Positions 14,846 to 19,470 of a stretch of DNA of 19,470 bases are shown piece by piece (position 1 is the stretch's first letter; each line of letters begins with the position of its first letter). A program made the position numbers and the translations under genes. The notes beneath the pieces were generated by a model. The model had not been told where the DNA came from. It did no database searches and saw nothing but the letters and a program-made list of their open reading frames with translations. The DNA is from an uncultured Eubacteriales bacterium (lineage in GTDB: Bacteria > Bacillota > Clostridia > Oscillospirales > Butyricicoccaceae), in the NCBI GenBank assembly GCA_910586105.1, contig CAJUGU010000067.1:1-19470 (forward strand), given 5' to 3'.

Positions 14846-15594
14846 TTTTCTTCCTTTCCACGGATGCTGTTAAAAACTTCAGTGATCGTTGTACGGCTGC
14901 TTTCCGGCTTCGGACGGAGCTTCCCAAGCTGCCCCGACGCGTTTTCCAAGTTGCCGATCAGGTCGCGCGCCCGGCGCTGCATCTCCCCGAATTCTTCCTG
15001 CGCATGCTCTAAAGCCAGCCGATAACCGTCCGTCGTGATACGGAGCTGTTGCCGGAGCTGGTCGACAACCCCGGCCGCTTCCTTTTTGATCCGCGCCGCC
15101 TGCTCCCGACTTTCCTTTTCCAGATCGCGCGCCTGCCGGTAAGCCCGCAGCTCGATCTCCGCCATATGCTCTTTGGCGGCTTCATATTCGCTGCATTTGC
15201 GGCGAAGTACGTCTAATTCTTCCTTGCACGCCGCGTTTTCGGCGCGTAAGGAGCTGTTTTCTGCAGAAAGCCGTTGGGCCGCGGTGGTTTGCACCAGCAG
15301 TTCCGCCCGGACGCCTTCCAACTCGGTGCGTAAATTGTCTTCGTTTAACGTCATCGCGCCAAGCCGCTCTAAAAGCTCCGCGTCTTTGGAGCTGAATTCC
15401 GTGTTCTGCTCCGCAAGTTCGTCTGCACGGGCGGATTGCTCCCCCGTCTCCCGACGCGATCGCTCTAACGCGCGTTCCAGTTCTTCTATCTTAGCAGTAA
15501 AGCTGCGTGTGGTCTGCTCGATGTAACGCAGAACATCGTCGCGCTGAAAACCGCCGACGATCTGGGTCCGAAAACCCATTTCGATTTCATTCAT
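14842..15594 (-). CDS. DivIVA-domain coiled-coil protein
   Basis: The 250-aa product opens with a DivIVA-type membrane-targeting head, MGFRTQIVGGFQRDDVLRYIEQ. Almost unbroken heptad-rich coiled coil follows (about 30-215; many Glu/Arg/Leu). A short basic tail (SGQLGKLRPKPESSRTTITEVFNSI) ends it. Proteins of this class mark negatively curved membrane at poles and septa and recruit partners. The start is the ATG at 15594 with GGAGGAAGGA seven bases upstream; a longer frame to 15858 is not supported. It has its own promoter at 15650-15678 and is coupled to the fumarase-beta gene, a puzzling partnership. Confidence 0.85.
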   Translation of the reverse strand: MNEIEMGFRTQIVGGFQRDDVLRYIEQTTRSFTAKIEELERALERSRRETGEQSARADELAEQNTEFSSKDAELLERLGAMTLNEDNLRTELEGVRAELLVQTTAAQRLSAENSSLRAENAACKEELDVLRRKCSEYEAAKEHMAEIELRAYRQARDLEKESREQAARIKKEAAGVVDQLRQQLRITTDGYRLALEHAQEEFGEMQRRARDLIGNLENASGQLGKLRPKPESSRTTITEVFNSIRGKEEK

Positions 15595-15649
15595 GACTCG
15601 ATCCTTCCTCCGCCGGCGGCGGCTGCTGTCCTCTTCATTGGTCAATACC

Positions 15650-15678
15650 ATTATAACAATCCCCGGCCCAAAAAACAA
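15650..15678 (-). promoter_or_regulatory. Promoter of the divIVA-like gene
   Basis: On the minus strand, TTGTTT (15678-15673) and TATAAT (15655-15650) are separated by 17 bp, about 56 bp before the chosen start codon. Confidence 0.75.
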
Positions 15679-15773
15679 TAGGCGTTTGATGGAAAGCGGA
15701 AAAAAGCAGGGTTTTGACCGTCTGCAAAGCCGCCCGTATGCCCGTAAGGTAGGATCTTCCGAAAAGAGAACGA

Positions 15774-15804
15774 CCTGCCGCAGGATGATGCGGCTTGCGG
15801 CAGG
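15774..15804. terminator. Hairpin of uncertain role between divergent promoters
   Basis: CCTGCCGCA (15774-15782) and TGCGGCAGG (15796-15804) are perfect 9-bp arms with a 13-nt loop. On the plus strand CCCGTTGCTTTGTTTT follows, a poor T-run. No gene ends here, so this may be a leftover terminator or a transcription-insulating stem. Confidence 0.4.
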
Positions 15805-15851
15805 CCCGTTGCTTTGTTTTGAACCCGGCAGGAAAAAGTAAAAAATTGTGG

Positions 15852-15880
15852 TTGACAAATCGGAAGGTTTCGGGTATACT
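15852..15880 (+). promoter_or_regulatory. Strong promoter of the tRNA-chimera/tRNA-Ala transcript
   Basis: TTGACA (15852-15857) and TATACT (15875-15880) are separated by 17 bp. Expected initiation near 15887 precedes the first tRNA-like unit by about 24 bases. No terminator with a T-run occurs before 16377, so one transcript should cover both 194-bp units and the intact tRNA. Confidence 0.85.
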
Positions 15881-15910
15881 GTATTTTGTTATCAGCAATA
15901 ACGTTTATAC

Positions 15911-16298
15911 GGGGGCGTAGCTCAGCTGGGAGCGCAAAGCATCAAGTGAGCCACCCCGGAAAAGTTGAAGAAATTACAAAATTTGTGCAAGATGCCGAAA
16001 ATGTAATTTCGATGCAGAAGCAGTACAAAAAGAGAAAAACGAGCAGCGTTTAAACACGCAAAAAGTTCTGAAAAACGGCGCAAAAACGCCGAAAATAGCG
16101 ATACGGGGGCGTAGCTCAGCTGGGAGCGCAAAGCATCAGGTGTGCCACCCCGGAAAAGTTGAAGAAATTACGAAAATTGTGCAAGATGCCGAAAGCGTAA
16201 TTTCAATGCAGAAACAGTACAAAAAGAGAAAATCGAGCAGCGTTTAAACACGCAAAAAGTTCTGAAAAACGGCGCAGAAACGCCGAAAATACCGTTAC
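15911..16298 (+). repeat. Two tandem 194-bp units, each a tRNA-Ala 5' end fused to a structured body
   Basis: The units are 15911-16104 and 16105-16298, with about a dozen differences. The first 22 bases of each are identical to the first 22 bases of the intact tRNA-Ala at 16299, and that tRNA continues the same 194-bp register. The remaining 172 bp contain three hairpins: a 9-bp stem, GAAATTACA/TGTAATTTC in unit 1 and GAAATTACG/CGTAATTTC in unit 2 (15970-16010 and 16164-16204); GCGT/ACGC; and CGGCG/CGCCG (16076-16091 and 16270-16285). A short reading frame without a convincing start ends in TAA at 16051-16053 and 16245-16247 in the two units. No known family is recognised. Confidence 0.9.
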
Positions 16299-16374
16299 GG
16301 GGGCGTAGCTCAGCTGGGAGAGCGTTTGACTGGCAGTCAAGAGGTCATGGGTTCGATCCCCACCGTCTCCACCA
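16299..16374 (+). tRNA. tRNA-Ala (anticodon GGC)
   Basis: This is a complete 76-nt cloverleaf with encoded CCA. The acceptor stem GGGGGCG pairs with CGTCTCC and includes the G3-U70 pair that marks alanine tRNAs. The D-arm is GCTC/GAGC, the anticodon loop is C-T-GGC-A-G (anticodon 16332-16334) and the T-loop is TTCGATC. One A-C mismatch closes the T-stem. It decodes GCC/GCU. It lies at the end of the tandem chimera array and directly before the accessory region, so it is a likely integration site. Confidence 0.95.
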
Positions 16375-16376
16375 CG

Positions 16377-16409
16377 AAATGGCTCATACAGCGATGTATG
16401 AGCCATTTT
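16377..16409 (+). terminator. Terminator after tRNA-Ala
   Basis: A perfect 14-bp stem (AAATGGCTCATACA with TGTATGAGCCATTT, 16377-16390 and 16395-16408) has a GCGA tetraloop, three bases after the CCA end, followed by TC. The T-run is short but the stem is strong. Confidence 0.8.
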
Positions 16410-16658
16410 CATAGGCAAAATCACCAAAGGGCAGACATCCAAATCCTGGGGATGCAGCAGAAGCAGTTAATATGGTTCAAAAGGGTGTTCCGGAAAACCC
16501 TGGCAGATGTTGCAGTGTGCATCCGGAAGTTTCCTGGCTTGGCAGGCTTGCCTATACCAGAAATCGTATGAAGTTGCAATAAAGCAAATCAACAAAAATT
16601 TCTCAAAAATATTGTGTGATTTGCCGATTGTAATTTTCAAAATTGAATAATCCGAAAC
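16410..16658. other. AT-rich spacer without a supported gene
   Basis: A 39-codon frame from the ATG at 16453 to the TGA at 16569-16571 (opening MQQKQLIWFKRVFRKTLADV) has no good ribosome site and matches nothing I recognise. Its opening weakly resembles the MQKQY segment of the tandem units. From 16590 the sequence becomes strongly AT-rich and includes the palindrome AATTTT-C-AAAATT (16632-16644). Confidence 0.5.
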
Positions 16659-16710
16659 GCGGAGGCCGCTGTTGATAAAAATCAGCAATGAAGCGGCCTC
16701 CGCTTTTTTT
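16659..16710 (+). terminator. Strong terminator hairpin 1 of the accessory leader
   Basis: GCGGAGGCCGCT (16659-16670) pairs perfectly with AGCGGCCTCCGC (16692-16703). Inner pairing is TGTTGAT/ATCAGCA around AAAA. Seven T follow (16704-16710). It ends a short transcript from the region after the tRNA, or acts as an attenuator. Confidence 0.9.
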
Positions 16711-16753
16711 GATTGTACGAGGTGATAAGGTTTGGAATGAAATCCTTCGAGAG

Positions 16754-16855
16754 ATGAAGCGTCCAAAGGGACAAGCATTTTCGGAAAGAAAATCAATCTT
16801 CAATCTGTACAAAAGATTGTTGAGAAAATTGTTTAAATTGCGCATTGCAATTTAA
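16754..16855 (+). CDS. Very basic 33-aa micro-ORF
   Basis: The frame reads MKRPKGQAFSERKSIFNLYK and continues as a Leu/Arg/Lys-rich amphipathic helix. A six-codon frame (16737-16757, MKSFER) precedes it, with AAGG upstream, and its TGA overlaps the ATG here (ATGA). In the same frame, coding-like sequence continues upstream to 16709 without a better start, so this may be a remnant of a larger gene. No homologue is recognised and expression is doubtful. Its 3' end overlaps a palindrome, TTTAAATTGC/GCAATTTAAA (16832-16856). Confidence 0.35.
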   Translation: MKRPKGQAFSERKSIFNLYKRLLRKLFKLRIAI

Positions 16856-16870
16856 AATCTTTATAAAAAC

Positions 16871-16918
16871 GAGGGTTGCTGCTGATCGAAAGACCAGAAA
16901 ACCGCATCCCTCTTTTTT
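16871..16918 (+). terminator. Terminator-like hairpin 2 of the accessory leader
   Basis: GAGGG-T-TGC (16871-16879) pairs with GCA-T-CCCTC (16904-16912) through one T-T mismatch. An inner stem CTG/CAG with a GAAA tetraloop lies inside, and six T follow (16913-16918). It stands between the micro-ORF and the LPD28-like gene, so transcription must read through it or start after it. Confidence 0.7.
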
Positions 16919-16945
16919 GTTGCTGCAACGGAAGGAGGGAAAATT

Positions 16946-17168
16946 TTGATCGATGCACGGACAGCGATTTTCGAGCGAGCAGAACTGTTTTGGGAACCAG
17001 CGCTCCTGACGCGGGAGCGCGTTGACCAGCGTACCATCCCAATCGGCTGGAACTGTTATGAGTTGGAAGCACGATATGCCTGCGCCGATATTTCCATAAA
17101 AAGTGGTTGTGCCCAATAAAACCAGCGTTGTTTTGTTGGTTTCTGCGCTGGATATTGATACCGAATGA
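16946..17168 (+). pseudogene. LPD28-domain-like protein, frameshifted
   Basis: A TTG start with GGAAGGAGGG about eight bases upstream opens a 57-codon frame containing ALLTRERVDQRTIPIGWNCYEL. This resembles the LPD28 pattern ALFT-x-x-R-[IV]-D-x-x-T-[IV]-P-x-G-x-Y-x-Y-[DE]-L common in Firmicutes mobile elements. The frame stops at 17117-17119. The expected continuation (VVVPNKTSVVLLVSALDID, compare VVVNHAGTV...PLD) reads on in the +1 frame from 17103 to a TGA at 17166-17168. The shift falls at a run of five A (17098-17102). It is either an inactivated gene, a sequencing indel or a slippage site. Confidence 0.55.
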
Positions 17169-17223
17169 TGCTATGTTGTGTTGCAGCGATCACAAAAAAT
17201 AAGAAGGACGGGAGGAAAACAAT

Positions 17224-18414
17224 TTGAACCAGATTTTTAATGTCAGCATCTCGAAGCGTGACGGGTCGCTTACGTCGGCAGACCTCACGCTTCCGGCAAC
17301 GCCGTACCAGCTGGCCGACGCGTTGGAGCAGCTGCGGGCGGACGGTGCTGAGAACGTGAAAGCGAAAATCTCCTATTGCCATAGTAGTGGGATCTTAAAT
17401 CTGCTGCCGACCGCTTCGGGGAACTTATACGAGGTCAACGCGCTTGCTGAAAAAATGGCGAGCTTCGAGGACTGGCAGCGGGAAGCATTCGATGGGATGC
17501 TGAAAGCGGATGCCTTTGAATCGAGCGACCCGATCCCAATCGCAAGGCTGATCGACTTCGCGTACAGCACGGAATGCTGTCATGTCGTTGGCGGCATCAC
17601 GACAGACAAAGAGCTCGGCGAATTCCTCGTTGAGAACGGGTTGTGGGGAGACGAGGAAACCCTTACAGAAGATGTTTATAAAAGATTGGATTTTAAGATG
17701 ATCGGCCGCGAGCATCGGCTGATGGAGGGCGGCACCTTCACGGCGAACAGCTATGTCGAGCGGCACTGCGATTTGATCGAAGCCCACCGGACGCTTGACC
17801 TTACGCCGCCGTCGCTGGACTACACAGTGCTGCTGAAAATCTCGAAGGGTTTCTTCAACGATCCCGCGTCCGACGGAACTCAGGCGATGACGCTCAAACT
17901 TCCCGCGACAGAAGCGCAGCTAAGCGCGGTACTGGAGCAACTGGACGTTACCAGCTGGAAGGAAGCAGGCTTCGCGTGCATCGACTGCAAAGCCCCGATG
18001 CTCATAGACCTTATCAATGATGCGGAGGATTTTGACGAAGTCCTACAGCTGGCTGATACGCTGGCAGAAATGCCGCAAAAACAGCTGACGGAGTACAAAG
18101 CGATCCTGGCCACAACAAGGTGCAGCGAATTTGACAGGGCTGTCGACCTGATAAGCAGGATGGAGGAATACATCGTAACACCGGAGTATGAAACGCTGGC
18201 GGACGTGGCACGGGATGAAATGAGCGTGATCATGTCGCCGGACTCGGTAGAGATCATGCTTCCATACCTTGATTTAGAAGGCTACGGTCATGCGCTGGTC
18301 AAGGCGCTGAACGCCGACCTGACCGCCTACGGCATGGTAGAACGCAAGGATCGCCAGCCCGTCTATGCACCGTCGGAGCAGTCTCAGCAGGGCGGACCGG
18401 GAATGAATTTATAA
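17224..18414 (+). CDS. ArdA-like antirestriction-family protein with internal duplication
   Basis: The 396-aa product starts at a TTG with GGGAGG seven bases upstream. Residues 1-130 and about 198-335 are two diverged copies of the same module. Each has a beta strand, then LPAT-x-x-QL-x-x-x-LEQL, a strand, LAEKM or LADTLAEM, and a helical half, for example LIDFAYSTECCHVVGGITTDKELGEFLVENG in the first. The helical part resembles ArdA-family proteins, which mimic DNA and inhibit restriction enzymes. The protein is acidic, as DNA mimics are. It sits among mobile-element genes (LPD28-, DUF4259- and DUF4314-like), fitting a role in element establishment. The family call is by eye. Confidence 0.6.
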   Translation: MNQIFNVSISKRDGSLTSADLTLPATPYQLADALEQLRADGAENVKAKISYCHSSGILNLLPTASGNLYEVNALAEKMASFEDWQREAFDGMLKADAFESSDPIPIARLIDFAYSTECCHVVGGITTDKELGEFLVENGLWGDEETLTEDVYKRLDFKMIGREHRLMEGGTFTANSYVERHCDLIEAHRTLDLTPPSLDYTVLLKISKGFFNDPASDGTQAMTLKLPATEAQLSAVLEQLDVTSWKEAGFACIDCKAPMLIDLINDAEDFDEVLQLADTLAEMPQKQLTEYKAILATTRCSEFDRAVDLISRMEEYIVTPEYETLADVARDEMSVIMSPDSVEIMLPYLDLEGYGHALVKALNADLTAYGMVERKDRQPVYAPSEQSQQGGPGMNL

Positions 18415-18442
18415 ACACAGGATTTAGACAGGAGGGATAACC

Positions 18443-19078
18443 ATGGGCACATGGGGGATCACCATGCGACAAAGCGATTATGGACTGGATATGTTAAATT
18501 CCATCATGGAGCAACAGCTTCAGAAAACGGATTTTAAAAGTTTCAATGTGCCGGAGGCCATAGAGCTTTTGAAAGCTGATATTCTGGATGAAATCGAAAC
18601 GGCCAACCGCGGCTGTTCGCCAAAGCTGCTGGAAGCATACACCGCTGAAATGTTCCCTTACCGTTTTTCGCAGGCGGCACAGCTGCTTGCAGAATGCACT
18701 GCGGATTTCTGCCGCAAGGGAGAATTGGTTGTGGATGAATACCTTGGAGATCAGGAGGGATTTGTTGAACGGCACGTTCCGGAAATCAAGGCGACAGAAG
18801 ATTCCATACAGATTTTGTTGGAAGAACTGTCCAAAGTCCAGGAACCGACCCACGCCATCTACCAGTCATGGTTTGAGGACAGCGACCGCGAAGCATGGCT
18901 CGCGCATATGCGGGAACTCAGCCAGACGCTGAAAGAGAATGTTCAGGCCCTGACCACTGGCAGCATAGGGCAGATGGAGCAGGCCGGGGGAGCCGCACAC
19001 GAATCAGAGGGATTTGACGATCGTTCAAACCGGCAGGAAAACGACACGCAAATACAATATAGCGGCATGAATTTATAA
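18443..19078 (+). CDS. DUF4259-like mobile-element protein
   Basis: The 211-aa product starts at an ATG with GGAGGG six bases upstream. The N-terminus MGTWGITMRQSDYGLDML resembles the DUF4259 opening (M-G-x-W-G-x-x-x-x-x-x-D-x-x-x-D). The remainder is helical and acidic to about residue 170, then a Gln/Gly/Asp-rich disordered tail. It ends in the residues GMNL, the same last four residues, encoded by the same bases, as the preceding ArdA-like protein. Its position 28 bp after that gene suggests co-transcription. Function unknown. Confidence 0.6.
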   Translation: MGTWGITMRQSDYGLDMLNSIMEQQLQKTDFKSFNVPEAIELLKADILDEIETANRGCSPKLLEAYTAEMFPYRFSQAAQLLAECTADFCRKGELVVDEYLGDQEGFVERHVPEIKATEDSIQILLEELSKVQEPTHAIYQSWFEDSDREAWLAHMRELSQTLKENVQALTTGSIGQMEQAGGAAHESEGFDDRSNRQENDTQIQYSGMNL

Positions 19079-19091
19079 CATCGGAGGATAT

Positions 19092-19265
19092 ATGGAAACG
19101 AAAAAAGATATGCCAGTATGGATGGCTGCAACGGATTGCAGGGGCTGCCCATACCCGTCGACCGGATTTCTGTGCGGCGGCAGCGATGGTGGATGCATGA
19201 AAACACGGATTCAGAAAATCAATGATATGACATTGAGGGGTGAGAGCCGGTGTGTTTGTGATTAG
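19092..19265 (+). CDS. Cys-rich 57-aa protein ending at an in-frame TAG
   Basis: The ATG has GGAGG four bases upstream, 13 bp after the DUF4259-like gene. The product is METKKDMPVWMAATDCRGCP..., with six cysteines in a C-x2-C, C, C, C-x-C arrangement that could bind zinc. The frame stops at TAG (19263-19265) but continues in the same frame with coding-like sequence to a TGA at 19386-19388. The TAG may therefore be a disabling mutation, a recoded codon or a true end. No family recognised. Confidence 0.55.
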   Translation: METKKDMPVWMAATDCRGCPYPSTGFLCGGSDGGCMKTRIQKINDMTLRGESRCVCD

Positions 19266-19388
19266 GAGTGCCCTCGGCAATTTGGGGCATCCAAAGTATG
19301 GTTCGATACCGGTCGACTTTCCGACAGATATATGGTCGAGCGGCTCAACGAACTTAAAATTGTCGGCATACGAGGTGTTGCATTATGA
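19266..19388 (+). pseudogene. In-frame continuation after the TAG of the Cys-rich gene
   Basis: These 40 codons read ECPRQFGASKVWFDTGRLSD and then a basic helix-rich end, RYMVERLNELKIVGIRGVAL. There is no start codon of their own near the beginning. The closing TGA overlaps the ATG of the DUF4314 gene as ATGA (19385-19388). That tight junction is what a complete upstream gene would show, which argues that the original gene ran 19092-19388. Confidence 0.5.
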
Positions 19389-19470
19389 TGTTTGACAAAG
19401 CAAAGGCAGACGCGCTGCGGGAGCAGTACCCGCCGGGGACGCGCATCAAACTGGAACATATGAGCGATCC
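19385..19470 (+). CDS. DUF4314-domain protein (5' part, runs off the window)
   Basis: The ATG at 19385 (or the next codon) is preceded by GAGGTG about seven bases away and overlaps the preceding TGA. The visible 28 codons read MMFDKAKADALREQYPPGTR and continue IKLEHMSDP. This closely matches the DUF4314 opening (LREQYPPGTR-[IV]-x-L-x-x-M-x-D-P), a small SH3-like domain protein common in conjugative elements of Firmicutes. The rest lies beyond the window. Confidence 0.8.
   Translation, partial: MMFDKAKADALREQYPPGTRIKLEHMSD

Noticed and set aside
15922..16442. Minus-strand frames over the tRNA region containing DRTHDLLTASQTLSQLSYAP-like peptides
   Set aside because: This is the well-known false translation of tRNA antisense sequence; it has no ribosome site and follows the tRNA and its partial copies exactly.
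16861..16867. Promoter TTGCGC/TATAAA overlapping the 16832-16856 palindrome
   Set aside because: Poor -35, 18-bp spacer, and it would start transcription inside the second terminator stem; not strong enough to list.

Overview
The window looks like the chromosome of a high-GC anaerobic Clostridia member (Firmicutes, plausibly Oscillospiraceae/Ruminococcaceae). The evidence is strong AAGGAG-type ribosome sites with GTG and TTG starts, a YlmC/YmxH sporulation-family protein, a monomeric group-B-like [FeFe] hydrogenase, DivIVA, and PadR/HAAS and PspC membrane genes. This placement is inferred from gene content and not from a marker gene.

Positions 1-4850 (minus strand) hold a probable sugar-sensing locus. 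In transcription order it has a membrane-anchored periplasmic-binding-protein-like sensor, a six-TM HisKA_3 histidine kinase, a NarL-type response regulator and a family-1 solute-binding protein. No permease or ATPase is present, and a perfect terminator closes the run. The kinase leader carries eleven tandem 17-bp units. These run into a hairpin element that recurs near 14250 with compensatory stem changes.

Positions 5405-7555 (minus) hold a deoxyinosine/uracil-DNA glycosylase, MutY and a hotdog thioesterase. Positions 7679-10113 (plus) form an envelope operon: PadR, a HAAS/DUF1700 membrane protein, a previously hidden 56-aa hydrophobic protein, a DUF4097 protein and a PspC protein. A three-half-site operator overlays its promoter. 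Positions 10204-13968 (minus) hold [FeFe] hydrogenase, M23 peptidase, polysaccharide deacetylase and YlmC. The M23 ribosome site lies inside a perfect 12-bp hairpin. Positions 14288-15594 (minus) hold DivIVA translationally coupled to a fumarase-type beta subunit with no alpha partner.

From 15850 rightwards the composition becomes markedly AT-richer. A strong promoter reads into two tandem 194-bp units, each starting with the 5' end of tRNA-Ala fused to a structured body, and then into an intact tRNA-Ala(GGC). A body hairpin shows a compensatory A-T to G-C change between the two units. Beyond the tRNA lies what looks like the edge of an integrative element: a leader with two terminator hairpins and micro-ORFs, a frameshifted LPD28-like gene, an ArdA-like protein with an internal duplication, a DUF4259-like protein, a Cys-rich small gene with an in-frame TAG, and the start of a DUF4314 gene. 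The tRNA-chimera array, the repeat-laden sensory locus and the decaying or recoded small genes are the most novel parts.
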